Positions 1-10,830 are shown, counted from the first letter of the stretch. The stretch: DNA of 64,000 nucleotides from Perognathus longimembris pacificus (GCF_023159225.1 NC_063180.1:6011297-6075296), one strand, 5' to 3'. Translations and numbers: made by a program. Notes: generated by a model not told the origin, from the sequence alone.

Positions 1-159
1 AGGTACAAGAAACAAAGTCTCACACTGGAATTTTCCACTTCTGGTGTCACATTGGCCCTCAAAAGTTTCAGATTTTGAAGCATTCTGGATACTCAGCCTG
101 TATTAAATTCTAAGTCCATGTAAGTTACTCTATTTAAAACACTAAAATACTTTTCTGGT

Positions 160-400
160 AGAACTGAGTGTTGAACTTGGGATCTCCTACTTACTAGACA
201 GACACTGTTGCTGAGCTATACCTTTGGCTTTTGTTTGGTTTTTTGTTTTGCGCTTTTTTTTTTTTTTTAGATAGTCTTGTACTTCGCCTGGGCCCATGCT
301 TGGATTGAGATCCTCTGACCACAGGCTTCCTGAAGAGCTGAGATGACAGATGAGTGTTACCATGTCTAGTTTCTTCATTTGAGAAGGGATGCTCATGATA
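160..400 (-). mobile_element. Degraded B1/ID composite SINE
   Basis: Read on the minus strand this is a B1-like segment, then an A-run (the T-run near 257-270), then an ID-like segment whose complement keeps the tRNA-like 'gaacttgggatctcc' box. Both halves are heavily diverged and no target duplication is visible. It is an old copy. The exact edges are uncertain. Confidence 0.5.
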
Positions 401-571
401 ATTTATAGAGAAGCCCACATGCATACAGCCTGTTCCAGAACTGCAATCCTTCCATTAGCCCCCATAGCACCTAGGATTACATAGGAGCCACCATTCCCCT
501 CTAAACCTAATGCGTCTAGTAGCTCGCTCAAAGTCTGAACTACTTTTATCTTTCAAGACACAAACATAGCC

Positions 572-576
<5 letters not shown>

Positions 577-649
<73 letters not shown>
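577..649. repeat. Compound (TC)n(AC)n microsatellite
   Basis: A run of about 20 TC dinucleotides passes directly into about 16 AC dinucleotides. The open frames across it are low-complexity translations, not genes. A fragment just upstream (about 463-495) resembles the antisense end of a B1-type SINE. Confidence 0.95.
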
Positions 650-652
<3 letters not shown>

Positions 653-654
653 TA

Positions 655-1900
655 GATATGCCATAGGTCCTTACACACTGGGACCTGGATATCCCATCAA
701 CTGGTTCCTATGTGCAACTCCACATGGGACTCTTTGAGACAGCAGTCTTCCCACCACATCCAGGCCAGACTGGAGGCACATCCAGTTCCCTGGCTTCCTG
801 GCTTCTAGAAAAGTAAAGGCAATTAAAACAATAATTTAAACAGTGCCTAGAATAGAGCCTGGAATACGGCAAACACTCAGTAAATACTCCATGCATGAAT
901 AGAGAAGGAAAATCCAAGAGAAAACAATCACCAGGCTAGCATCTCTGTCTTAAGGTCACTTTGAGCCTCTGATCTGGTGTCTGGGGAATCACCACTTCTC
1001 AGGCATTAGTTTATGCATGAGAATGAGGACACAGAGTCAAGTGACTGGCACTAGGTTGGGATGAGTTGGACGGGCCTTCCCCTCTCTCCTCTTTGGGCTC
1101 TTTCTAATCCCAATCACTGTCTTTAGTACTGAGCATACAAGTCTTGGTCCTCATCCAAGCAGGCTTAGTCAGCTAGCAACTGAGTCAGTGGGTTTGAGAG
1201 TAAGGTAGATGCCAAGGATTTCCTCCTCTGAAAACCAACCACTTAATGGGCCTTTTGCCTGGAGTGGATAATAATTACAGTTCTTTCCCAAAATATGGGT
1301 TTTTCTCCATCCACCTCATCCTCTACCTTTAATCTTGCTTATGGAAAGAGACAGCACAGTGACCTCAACTTCACAAGAGCAAATAAAAGCATTCTAGACA
1401 AATAATATAATGAACACCCATCAGTCGTACACTGGGGTGATCAAGCAAAGAGCTCGCTGAGGGCAGAAAATCTAAGGTCTTCAGGATATGCTCAGGAACC
1501 TGGAGGGTGGTAGCTTGGTGGTTCCTGCTTTATGGACCATATAGTGAGATACCAGGTGACTGAAGTCTTGTGGAGATAAGATATTGGAACAGAGGTCCCA
1601 TGGACAGTCCAGATCCCTGATGGCTATGGCTTTGATGGAAGATCAGGCATTCTGTACTGCCCACTGGCACAGGGTATTCACGGAGACTGAGGTACATATG
1701 CCTCTGCCTGAGAAATGCCCAGAGGTTGTGAGAGTGACATCCCTATCTAGTACAGGACCCCAAAGCTCTGACAAGCATACAAGAATACACCCCTTATGAT
1801 TCCATACCTGCAATGCTGCTGAAGAACCTGGCAGGCATCCAGAAAGCCACTTTGCAGAGAAAACTTCAACTCAGGGCAGGTAAACTTCCTACAGGTAAAT
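655..1900. other. Unique non-coding sequence
   Basis: No gene, CpG island or recent SINE is seen here apart from the MIR fragment listed separately. Short open frames are below 75 residues and match no protein I recognise. Confidence 0.6.
836..900 (+). mobile_element. MIR fragment
   Basis: The stretch 'cagtgcctagaatagagcc' followed by 'actcagtaaatactcc' matches the 3' part of the mammalian MIR consensus (a 'gtgcctggcacatag' block, then 'caataaatg'). It is an ancient tRNA-derived SINE. Confidence 0.6.
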
Positions 1901-1908
1901 CTCTACTC

Positions 1909-1924
1909 ATTATCCAAAATTACA

Positions 1925-1975
<51 letters not shown>

Positions 1976-2056
1976 CATACACATACTCCATTATCCAAAA
2001 TTACAAAGTACACACACACACACAAACATATACATACTCCATTATCCAAAATTACA

Positions 2057-2094
<38 letters not shown>

Positions 2095-2101
2095 ACATAC
2101 T
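1909..2101 (+). repeat. Three-copy composite AC minisatellite
   Basis: The motif 'attatccaaaattacaaagt' occurs at about 1909, 1990 and 2041. Each copy runs into an AC tract of different length (the first spans about 1929-1971), and the units are joined by 'acatacacatactcc'-type linkers. Unit spacing is about 81 then 51 bp, so the units differ mainly in AC tract length. Confidence 0.9.
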
Positions 2102-2359
2102 CAGAGTGAGAGTCAGCAAATACCACACAGAGCACAAGTCAGCTAAGGAGAGAATTAGTGGATGTCTAACAAAAAGATAAAAATGGATGCTATAAAAGGA
2201 CTTGAAGAGACATGGAGGACAGAAGAGAAAGTTCTACAAGGAGAGAATGCATTGAACAGAGGAAAAACATAATCTAAAGTGATTCCTAATTAAAGAAATT
2301 AGGATTTTTTCCTAAATTCCTAAATTGAAGAAAAACATGAATTGTTAGACTTAAAAAGA

Positions 2360-2447
2360 GGCTGGGGTGTTGCCCAGTGGGCGAATACTTGCCTTACATG
2401 TGTGACACCCTGTATTTCATCCTCAGCTCCAAAGGCAAAAAATAAGA
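2360..2447 (+). mobile_element. ID-type SINE
   Basis: Begins 'ggctggggtgttgccca' and shows the tRNA-Ala-like order of an ID element (box A-like 'gcccagtgggcgaatac', box B-like 'tatttcatcctcagctcc'), followed by an A-rich tail. It is diverged and has lost clear promoter boxes. Confidence 0.7.
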
Positions 2448-2614
2448 GAAGGAAGACATAAACAGCAGAAGGGAGCTAAGTATAAACATTGCCCCCAAAT
2501 TTGAAAACAGAAGAAAAGAACACATTTCTGGAGAGACTGTCTGACAATGATAAACAACTTGAAAAGAAACAGAAAACTGGAATTACATCTAACCATTAAA
2601 TAAACTTAGCTAGT

Positions 2615-2742
2615 AATTAGAAAGAAAGAGTGACAGAAGGAAAAAAGGAAAAAAAAGAGGGAGAAAGGAGGGAGAGAGGAAGGAGGAAAGAGAGGAAGGG
2701 AGGGAGGAAGGGAGGAAGAAAGGGAGGGAGGAAAGAAGGAGT
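2615..2742. repeat. Purine-rich GGAA/GGGA simple repeat
   Basis: An almost pure A/G stretch on the + strand made of interrupted GGAA, GGGA and GAAA units. The antisense open frame here is a serine/proline/leucine low-complexity artefact. Confidence 0.9.
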
Positions 2743-3296
2743 CTAACTGACCGAAGCTAAGGTTTATAGTATACAAATATATGAGGACAATCCATAACAT
2801 ATTTGATATATACAAACATAAACATATACAATCACATAAATAAATACAGATATTTGAAACTAATCCTTAACATACATGAACAATGAAACATTTGAGAAAG
2901 GAGCATTTCTTGACACTTGTTAGGCGTTAATTGTGTTGAAACTTGGACTAACAGCAAGGACAGAAGGAAAGGAAATCTATAAACTGATCTCATTGGTGAA
3001 CATACTCCAATGAAATCCAACAGTAAACTCAGTCTGACTTATTTCAAGAATCAATGATGTTGCAGTAACCAAAATGTATTAGTGTAAGTCACCCCAGTAA
3101 GAGGAGAAAGAGGAAATCTTAAGATGGTTCCTGTATGTGGATACAATTCAGCATGTATTCATCATTATGGAGCCTTAACAACAAAGAATGAAGGAAACTT
3201 GTCAAACTTAATTAAGAAAATATTTTTAATATCCATTAAACATCATGATATGGAAAACTTTAGAATTATTCTGTTCTAAAGAAAGGAGGCTCACAT

Positions 3297-3884
3297 GTGA
3301 AACCGTAGCTTCCATTGTTGATGATCCTCTTGTATCCCATTCCTGTGGTTGTACCCACACTATCACTGTATCTTATCTGAGTACATTGGAAACTGCATAT
3401 ACTGGTATTAGAACTAGGGAAGTAAAAGGAAATATCAAAATTGAGAGACAAAGGATAAAAAGACAAACGACTCCAAAAGCAATACTTGCAAAGCCATTTG
3501 GTGTAAACCAACTGAACAACTCATGGGGGGAGAGGGAAAAGGGGAGGGGAGAGGGGGAGAATGAGGGAGGAGGTAACAAACAGTACAAGAAATGTACCCA
3601 AGGGCTGGGGATATGGCCTAGTGGCAAGAGTGCTTGCCTCGTATACATGAGGCCCTGGTTTCAATTCCTCAGCACCACATATACAAAAAAATGGCCAGAA
3701 GGGGCGCTGTGGCTCAAGTGGCAGAGTGCTAGCCTTGAGCAAAAAGAAGGCAGGGACAGTGCTCAGGCCCTGAGTCCAAGCCCCAGGACTGGCCAAAAAA
3801 AAAAAAAAAAGAAAGAAAGAAATGTACCCAAGGCCTCTCTGTACATCATTTTGACAATAAATAGAAAAAAAATAAATTTAAAAA
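3297..3884 (+). mobile_element. Younger L1 3' end, 5'-truncated, with target duplications
   Basis: Bounded by the direct repeat 'aaagaaaggaggctcacat' at 3278-3296 and again at 3885-3903, a 19-bp perfect target-site duplication. The inside reads as an L1 3' UTR: an AT-rich part, a G-rich polypurine tract at about 3522-3572, the block 'ctctgtacatcattttgac' near 3837, and an A-rich tail. It is split by an IDL-Geo insertion. No protein is encoded; the 231-residue frame across it joins UTR and SINE sequence. Confidence 0.85.
3604..3816 (+). mobile_element. IDL-Geo SINE (full dimer)
   Basis: Left ID-like monomer begins 'gctggggatatggcctag'. The right Geo monomer contains 'gtggctcaagtggcagagtg' and 'ccctgagtccaagcccc', and ends in an A tail. 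The flanking direct repeat 'aagaaatgtacccaagg' is present at 3587-3603 and 3817-3833 (17 bp, perfect). It sits inside the younger L1 end, so it is the last of three nested insertions here. Confidence 0.95.
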
Positions 3885-4019
3885 AAAGAAAGGAGGCTCA
3901 CATATCAAACCCCTGTAGACTAAATATGCTCCAGGCATGAAGTCTGTTAGAGCCACTCAAAATACACACTGGGTTTGGAAGGCTTAGAGGGACAAGAGCA
4001 ACATGATATCTCAATCATT

Positions 4020-4020
<1 letters not shown>

Positions 4021-4058
<38 letters not shown>
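4021..4058. repeat. (AC)n microsatellite
   Basis: About 18 AC dinucleotides, with one AT interruption near the start. Confidence 0.95.
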
Positions 4059-4060
<2 letters not shown>

Positions 4061-4365
4061 GGTTAAATGACATGTATTATCAAAATGAATTTCATCTATT
4101 TCTATCTTTGAAATTGTAAAATTAATTGTGTGGTTCATATCATATCTCTATTAAACAGCATTAATAGAAACAGCACAGATAAAAAATAAAAATGGAAAAT
4201 TAGAAAGGAAGGAAAAAACTCACAACTAAAAATGACATGATTAAATAAAGTATCTGTAATATCTAGAGATAAATTTTAAATTAGCAAGAGATCAGCAGGT
4301 TATTGGAAAAATGATAGATTTAACTTCATGCCTAGATTCCAACAATGAATTAGAAACTATACCCA

Positions 4366-4584
4366 AGTGCTAATGATTTGTGTCTGTAATATTAGCTACT
4401 CAAGAGGCTAAGATCTGTGCATTGTGGGTCAAAGCCAGTTCAAGCAGAAAAGCTAGCCAGAATCTTGTCTTCAACTAACTCCCAAATAGCTTTTTAGTAG
4501 AGCTGTGACTCAAGTGGTAGAGCACCAGCCTTGAGTGAAAAAAATAAAATGACAACAACTAAAGGACAGAGCCCTTATCAGTGA
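4366..4584 (+). mobile_element. B1-Geo SINE
   Basis: Left half resembles B1/7SL ('taatattagctactcaag', 'aggctaagatctg'); the right half is the Geo module ('agctgtgactcaagtggtag', 'ccagccttgag'). The A-rich tail passes straight into a long GA-type microsatellite. It is inserted in the old L1. Confidence 0.85.
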
Positions 4585-4737
4585 AAGAGAGAGAGAGAAA
4601 GGAAGGAAGGAAGGAAAGAAGGAAGGAAGGAAGGAAGGAAGGAAGGAAGGGGGGAGGGAGGGAGGGAAGGAGGGAGGGAGGGAAGAAGGGAGGGAGGGAA
4701 GAAGGGAGGGAAGGAAGGAAGGAAGAAAGAAAGAGAG

Positions 4738-4800
<63 letters not shown>

Positions 4801-4867
4801 AGGGGGGAGGGAGGGAGGGAGGAAGGGAGGGAGAGAGGAAGGGAGGGAGAGAGGAAGGGAGGGAGAA
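4585..4867. repeat. GGAA/GAAA/GGGA purine microsatellite
   Basis: About 280 bp of A/G on the + strand with blocks of (GGAA)n, (GGGA)n and about 16 uninterrupted GAAA units (about 4740-4800). It grows from the tail of the B1-Geo copy immediately to its left. Both strands give long low-complexity open frames, which are not genes. Confidence 0.95.
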
Positions 4868-5387
4868 GCTATAACATCTAAATCTGTATTTATCACTAAC
4901 AACAGCAAGAAAAAATGTAGGATATTTACAAACAAATTAAATGAAAGCTGTGCAAGACCTTTATGATACAAATATTAAAACTCAGCTAAAAGACATAAGA
5001 GAAGCAATGAGTAGAAAAGATTATGATCATGAGAGGAAGACAATATGACAAAGATGGTAGTCCTCCCCAAATTTACACATGTCAGTCAGCTCAACTACAA
5101 TCCCAATCCCAACAGGGATTTTCATGGACTCTAACAAGTTGATCTTCAAGCTCTCATTGAGAACATGGACCAAAAGAAAAGAGCCAAGATAAGTGAGAGA
5201 AGAATATATGAGGGGATTTGCCCTACCAGATGTTACATTTAGTCTATGTAGAGGAATGAGGGCAGTGTGAGACAGCACAGGGGAAACGAATGGACCAGTG
5301 GCAGGATACAGAGCTGGGGAACACATCAGGGAGACTAAAGAAAATTGACACCTGACAGCTGTGTAATTTAAAATATTAAAAACAGGA

Positions 5388-5598
5388 AATAGGCTGGTGA
5401 TTAATCTTCCCTATTCAGAAGGCTGAGCTGGGGGGAAGAGGAGGGATGGAGATTTTGGTTCAAAACCATCCCAGGCAGAAAAGACTGTGAGATTCCATCT
5501 TCAAAATAACCAGCAAAAGGCCAGGCTGGAATCATAGCTCAAGTGTAACAGAAGAGCAAGTAAGCCAAGTAGGTGTGATGCCCAGAGTTCAGACTTCA
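5388..5598 (+). mobile_element. B1-ID composite SINE
   Basis: The left part is B1-like ('ctattcagaaggctgagc', 'ccatcccaggcagaaaag'). The right part is tRNA/ID-like ('gctggaatcatagctcaag') rather than a clear Geo module. Its tail is the GGAA repeat that follows. It is inserted in the old L1. Confidence 0.7.
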
Positions 5599-5804
5599 AT
5601 GGAAGGAAGGAAAAGAGGAAGAAAGGAAGGAAGGAAGGAAGGAAGGAAGGAAGGAAGGAAGGAAGGAAGGAAGGAAGGAAGGAAGGGAGAGGGGGAGGGG
5701 GAAGGAGAAGGGGAAGGGGAAGGGGACAGGGAAGGGGGAGGGAAGGGAAGGGAAGGGAAGGCAAGGGAAGGAGAGAGGGAAGGGAAGGGAAGGAGAGAGG
5801 GAAG
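5599..5804. repeat. (GGAA)n / (GGGAA)n purine microsatellite
   Basis: About 20 GGAA units are followed by GGGGA/GGGAA units; the + strand is almost purely purine. It forms the tail of the preceding SINE. Confidence 0.95.
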
Positions 5805-6865
5805 TGTCGAGGGAATAGCTGCTATTAATGTAAAGTTGTCCACATTAAAAAACAAAACAAAAACTGTATTTAATCTGTATTTAATCTCTAGCTAAATTAT
5901 TTTTAAAGATAATGTAGAATTTTTAACATTTTAGAATAAAACATGGGAGAGCTTTATGACCTCCTGGAAGTAAACAATCTCGTAAACAAATGCAAAACCA
6001 TAAAAAAATGATAAACTGGACTGTTAAAATATATAATTGTTGTCCCAATAAGTCAAACCATCCATCAGTGTAGTGAGAACCAAAGACTTTGAGAAACTAC
6101 CGATAACACATCTAAATGAGAAATGGTATCACTTTAAAATACTGTTACAAAAAAAGCATACAGGTAGGAGACTGAACAAAGGAGATGAATATGCAAAATC
6201 AGGGGAAAAAAAACCAAATGTCTGACATACTGCAAATGAAGGGAATGAAACTTAAAATAAAGATGATTCATACATGTTAAAATCGAAAAAAATCAAGTCA
6301 TTAACCATCACATGAAAGTTAGGTGTGAGATTTTTGCCTATTAAAGAGCAAAATGGCAAAATCTAGCAAAAGTAGAAGTATGCAAACCTCAGAATCCAGC
6401 AATTTGACTTGTTGCACTTGAACTTTGAACTGTTCACTGTGATAGAGAAATAAATAGCATGTTACATAGAGGAGGAATAAATAACATATTACACTACAGC
6501 ATAATACACACACACGAGAAAGTGTGACAAAACTTTGCTACTTGCAATGTACAGCTAGCTATAGCTTTCTATTTCCTTTTCTTTTCAAATATTATTACCT
6601 ACAAAATTGATTTTATAACCCTCTGCCCAGAAGAATTTCAGCTGTGGAAACAATGTCTACAATAATAAAACACTGTAAATAATCCAACAATCTCAATAGC
6701 ATAGAGCAGATACATAGTTGTGGAATATTCACTCACTGTGGATTCTACAGAACTTTCCATGAGCAAATCAGAGCTTTAGGTAATGACAGGAATCCATAAT
6801 ATCAACTGCAGAATATTTAGATATACATATTGATGCATATGCACAGAGAAAAAGGCACACACATA

Positions 6866-7180
6866 CAATTGTCCCTCGATGTCTGTAGTGAATAAATCCC
6901 AGGACCCCTTCCCACTTCAAAGACACCCAAATGTGCAGATACTTAACTCCCTTAGGTAAAAAGGTACAGTGTTTGCTTATAACCTACCCACCTTCTCCCA
7001 AATATTTCAAGTCATTTCTAGATTACTTATAATGTAAACTCTATGTAAGTACTGTTGGTATTGTTCAGGAAATAAGGAAATAAGAAAGTAAAAACCTCCT
7101 GAACTACAGAACTGAAGATTTTCAGTTATCAGTTGGTTGAATCCACAGATGGGGAGCATGTCAATGCATAGGGTTGACTG
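6866..7180 (+). mobile_element. MER2-like DNA transposon (TcMar-Tigger, non-autonomous)
   Basis: Starts 'caattgtccctcgatgtctg' just after a TA and ends 'gggttgactg' with TA nearby. The terminal segments are imperfect inverted repeats. Inside, 'tttctagattacttataatg' and 'gttggttgaatccacagatg' match the MER2 consensus as I know it. About 315 bp, near full length, inserted in the old L1. Confidence 0.85.
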
Positions 7181-7358
7181 CATACAGTAAAATATGGAAA
7201 CATGCCTGAGGGTAATAACCACAAAAGTCTCTGCTCTGAGGTTACCCTTGGGTGAGAGTTGAATAGAAGAGAAAAGTAGGGTCAAGGAGGAGCCTGTCTG
7301 TACACAGGAGCTATTTAAGTGGTCAGTTTTGAAAGAGGAGGGAATGGGGTAGGGGAGG

Positions 7359-7571
7359 GCTGGGAATATGGCCTAGTGGTAGAGTGCTTGCCTCCCATAC
7401 ATGAAGCCCTGGATTCGATTCCTCAGAACCACATATATAGAAAAAAGCCATAAGTGGCACTGTGGCTCAAGTGGCAGAGTGCTAGCTTTGAGCAAAAAGA
7501 AGCGAGGGACAGTGCTCAGGCCCTGAATTCAAGCGCCAGAACTGGCAATAAAAAATAAATAAATAAATAAA
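7359..7571 (+). mobile_element. IDL-Geo SINE (full dimer)
   Basis: ID-like left monomer ('gctgggaatatggcctag') and Geo right monomer ('actgtggctcaagtggcaga'), ending in an (AAAT)n tail. A probable short target duplication is 'taggggagg' at 7350-7358 against 'tagaggagg' at 7572-7580 (8 of 9). Confidence 0.92.
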
Positions 7572-7580
7572 TAGAGGAGG

Positions 7581-8057
7581 CGATAGGATCAGCCTCACCC
7601 CAACGAGACTATTTTATCTTTGGCATAATAAAAATGGATGGCTATCCATTGATTATTGTTTTGGAACTCTCTAAAGACAATGCATGTTCTCTGCTCACCA
7701 ACAGGCCATTTCTTACCTTACTAGCCACAGATCAAAAGCAAAACAAAATATGTTAAGATGTATATAGATTGGGGTACTGATTACATCTTCTTGGAATGTC
7801 TAAAATGCTAAATATTTAGGTATATTTTGTCATTTCTCTGTGTCTGTGGGCTGGAGGGCCCTAGATACCAGGTCAAATGTTTCTGGTGGCGAAGAATCAC
7901 CGAAATGCCCAGGGAGAGTCCTGTATCTTCAGTCAATCTACTGCAGATAGAAAATATGTAAAAAACAAAAAAGTGTCTTACTGAACATGTGCTAATGTTT
8001 TTCCATTGTAATTGTTCCCTAAATGATATAAGATGACAACTATGCATGTAGCATAGT

Positions 8058-8060
<3 letters not shown>
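7581..8060. other. Unique AT-rich sequence
   Basis: No repeat family or gene recognised; ordinary non-coding sequence. Confidence 0.5.

Positions 8061-8101
<41 letters not shown>
8061..8101. repeat. (TG)n microsatellite
   Basis: About 20 TG units, immediately left of an antisense ID-like SINE. It is the AC-type tail of that SINE read on the + strand. Confidence 0.95.
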
Positions 8102-8103
<2 letters not shown>

Positions 8104-8180
8104 ACTGGGGTTTAAACTCAGGGCCTTGAACTTGCTGGGCAAGTGCTTTGCCACTTGAGCCACACTCTCAGCCTTTATAT
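8102..8180 (-). mobile_element. ID-type SINE
   Basis: The complement reads as a tRNA-like ID element: 'actcagggccttgaacttg' and 'ccacttgagccacactctca' are the antisense box regions. Its tail lies at the TG repeat. Confidence 0.75.
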
Positions 8181-8321
8181 TAAGTATTATTACTATTATT
8201 TACACTGGCCCTCCTAAACCTACTGCCCTTGTCTCCTCTGATCCTTAACCCATCCCCTCAAAAAAAGAACAAAAATAAGATAACACCTAACATAAGTGAG
8301 GCCCTGTGTTCCATGCCCAGC

Positions 8322-8384
8322 AAGGAAAGAAAGGAAAGAGGGAAGGAAGAAGGGAGGGAGGGAGGGAGGAAGGGAGGGAGGGAC
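8322..8384. repeat. GGAA/GGGA purine repeat after an ID-like remnant
   Basis: The words 'gtgaggccctgtgttccatg' just upstream (about 8297-8320) look like the 3' half of an ID element, so this purine tract is probably its expanded tail. Confidence 0.75.
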
Positions 8385-8930
8385 CTGGGGCATGATGTTG
8401 CTGGCAGAAAGCCCCCAGAGCTGTGCAGAAGCACCCCCAGGTCATTTTGAAGCTGGACATCGAGTCAGGCCAAAGTCCAGTGAGTTCTAATTTCAGCGAA
8501 GCCAGGGGAGCCACATAGCAACCAACTACAGGCTCTACCTGGCAGTTTAGGAAGTGCACTTAAATGGCTTCGGAAGCCTGGGCATGGCTTTCCCACTGAA
8601 TTTTAAAGCTTGGTTTGTGGATTCTGATGAAAGAAAATCTTAAATTCAAATGCCAAGTGTCCCTAAATGGTCTGAGTGTCCTCAATGTCCAGAGGAGTTT
8701 GGGGAGCTGGGGGATGCTGTAGGCCCAGGAGCTATGGCCATCCTCAGCTCCTTGCTGGTGACCACCTTGGTGGTGGCAGGTGGTTGCTGTGATGTTAAAG
8801 CACCGAGGTTCACCAGGAGCTGAAGCGATGGGACAGCAGGAAATGTGAAGGTTTACTCATTCAGGATGGAAAAATAAAGCTTCCTATCAATCCCATGCCA
8901 GATTTGCAAAGAAAGCCTGGTTCTCTGAAT
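8385..8930. other. Unique sequence
   Basis: Mixed base composition, no repeat or exon recognised. Confidence 0.5.
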
Positions 8931-8934
8931 ACTC

Positions 8935-9050
8935 CAGATAGAGTAGAGGTCTCAGAGAGGGGAGCTCATTTCCTCAAGTTCACACAACTGGAGACTGGCA
9001 GGTATGAGGCATTCTGACCCAGGGTGCTGCCCCTCCCTCTGCCAGCAGCA
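8935..9050 (-). mobile_element. MIR fragment
   Basis: 'caagttcacacaactggaga' and the downstream 'ttctgacccagg' follow the antisense MIR consensus. Confidence 0.6.
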
Positions 9051-9093
9051 GGAACTGTCCCAGAAGATTACAGTCTTTAGAAATCTCCAGAGG

Positions 9094-9300
9094 AGGGCTG
9101 GAATATAGACTAGTGGCTAGAGTGCTTGCTTCACATACATGAAGCCCTGGGTTCAATTCCCCAGCACCACATATATAGAAAACGGCCAGAAGTGGCGCTG
9201 TGGCTCAAGTGGCAGAGTGCCTGCCTTGAGCAAAACCAAGCCAGGGACAGTGCTCAGGCCCTGAGTCCAAAGTCTAAGACTGGCCAAAAAAAAAAAAAAA
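9094..9300 (+). mobile_element. IDL-Geo SINE (full dimer)
   Basis: Left ID-like half with 'gagtgcttgcttcacatac', right Geo half with 'gtggcgctgtggctcaagtg', and an A tail of about 16. A perfect 15-bp target duplication 'agaaatctccagagg' lies at 9079-9093 and 9301-9315, which marks a recent insertion. Confidence 0.95.
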
Positions 9301-9315
9301 AGAAATCTCCAGAGG

Positions 9316-10600
9316 CCAAGCCCCTGGCCATACTGCCTCTGCAACCTTCATTCCCAGTAGAAAAACATCTCCAAGGCTGGGGGGTGGTGGGCACATGCTG
9401 GAAAGCAAGACAAGACAGGGAACTGGAGGAGAGGGGAGAGGGGAAAACAGTGAGGTAGGCAGGCAGGGTGGCAAGGAGAAAGGAAAAGGGGGTGGAAGAG
9501 GAGGAGCTGTGAGCAGTCAGGCTGCCCCCACGGGCTCCAGGCCCAGTCTCTGCTACCCTGGGTCTGTGTGCATCACCCTGCCATCCCACAGGGAGAAGAC
9601 ACCCAGCTGGCCTCAGACAACACCTCTGAAGGAGCTTTAAGAGAGGAGGGGGCAAAAGTGGGTGCCATTACACTGAAAAAAAGGAGAAAATAAAAGCAGA
9701 GCCTCTAAGCTACCCACTGCTGCCCCTTGACCAGCTACCCCCACCCCCCAAGGGCTGCTGCACCTAACAGGCCATCCATTCTCACCAGGCCTCAGCAGTT
9801 CAAGATCCAGAAACAAAGTGTCCTGGTCAACAGGGCAGCGCTACCCTGGAGCCCTCCCCACAGAGCAGAAAGTCAGCAAGTTTCAACAGCCCCACATGAA
9901 CTGGGGGAGCCAGTGGCCTCGTGCAGCCAAGGGGGTGCAGTCCTTCAGGTGACAGCTGGAAATGGAAGGTGGACACCTTTTTCTCCCAGCACTCAGGTTG
10001 AATACAGTTGCTGCCTCCTGCCCCTAAGGGTGCTGGGGAGAAGGTAAGGGAGATTCTAGGTTCCCAGAGCACATCGATGGACCACCCCTGTCACCAGGCT
10101 CAGGCACGTTGATGGGGCAGAGCCTGGGCCTCAGCCTAATGCCTGTGCAAGCCCTTGACCAGAGCAGCTCCAGCTTCCACTCTCCTGTCTCCTGTCCTGC
10201 CTCTTCCTAGGCTTCCTCTACAGTCCTGGATCAGAAACCTCATTTTCCTCACATTGAACCATTCATCTCCTGGACATCAACCGGAGCCTTGGTAGTAGTA
10301 CCAGCACACAAACTCAAGTCAGATACACTCTCAAAACAGAGATGTGTGTAGGAGCTATGGGCTCCAATGAGACAAACTGGAAAAGTCTGAATCTGTTTTT
10401 TTACTGTTGGTTGAGAGAACCAGGATGTTTTCCACACTGGGAACCATGGCTGTGTGTGCCTGTGGCAGGCACAGTTGCTGTGTGCGATGGGATTCAGGAG
10501 ACCCCCCCCCCCAATGCCAGCATCATGTAATACTATCAACACTCAGACGCTCAATGTGGCCACACTTCATCAGCACCATCAGCCTCTGGGGAGGAAGCAT
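9316..10600. other. Unique GC-richer sequence
   Basis: Several open frames of 80-130 residues exist on both strands, but they overlap one another, show no domain and no conserved-looking peptide. A C-run lies at 10501-10512. I see no exon, promoter or CpG island. Confidence 0.5.
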
Positions 10601-10604
10601 GAGA

Positions 10605-10700
10605 AACTCCACTGCCAAATGAGAAACCAAGGCCTGTAGGTAAGTAACTTAGTAAGGCCCAGAGTATGGTTCAAGCTCCACTTTTGGCCCCAGAGAAGTG
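10605..10700 (-). mobile_element. MIR fragment
   Basis: 'aaatgagaaaccaaggcctg' then 'aagtaacttagtaaggccca' resembles the antisense MIR core ('gaggaaactgaggc', 'agtaacttgcccaagg'). Confidence 0.5.
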
Positions 10701-10830
10701 TGACTCCTAGATCTCTCCCTCCCACCATAGAATGGGACACAAGCACATACTATCAGAGATGGTGTGACAACCAGAGCTCAGAAATCTCTCTTTGCAGGCT
10801 CTCAACACTAACACATGGTCAACATGGAAC

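Larger units (their letters stand above)
2105..7345 (+). mobile_element. Old L1 (L1M-type) LINE, fragmented, ORF2 to 3' end
   Basis: Unique-looking segments between younger insertions follow the order of an old mammalian L1. The block around 3180-3290 resembles the ORF2 'aaggaaacttcctcaa ... catcatacttaatgg' region. About 4280-4350 and 4870-5380 follow later ORF2 (for example 'caatcccaatcccaacaggg'). About 5830-6860 follows the end of ORF2 and the 3' UTR. All frames are closed by stops and indels, so no reverse transcriptase is encoded. Nested in it are an ID element, a younger L1 end with IDL-Geo, two SINEs with purine microsatellite tails, and a MER2-like transposon. The left limit is uncertain, and segments between 3904 and 4270 are only weakly similar. 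Confidence 0.65.

Noticed and set aside
1909..2101. CRISPR-like array of three repeats
   Set aside because: Spacers are AC microsatellite, spacing is irregular and the genome is mammalian.
3245..3940. 231-residue plus-strand open frame
   Set aside because: It crosses an L1 3' end, an IDL-Geo SINE and both poly(A) tails; it is a chance fusion of repeat sequence.
4510..4971. 153-residue minus-strand frame and its sense partner
   Set aside because: Low-complexity translation of the purine microsatellite.
9094..9300. tRNA gene (tRNA-Ala-like box A and box B)
   Set aside because: The tRNA-like part is the left half of an IDL-Geo SINE with A tail and target duplications; it does not fold as an intact tRNA.
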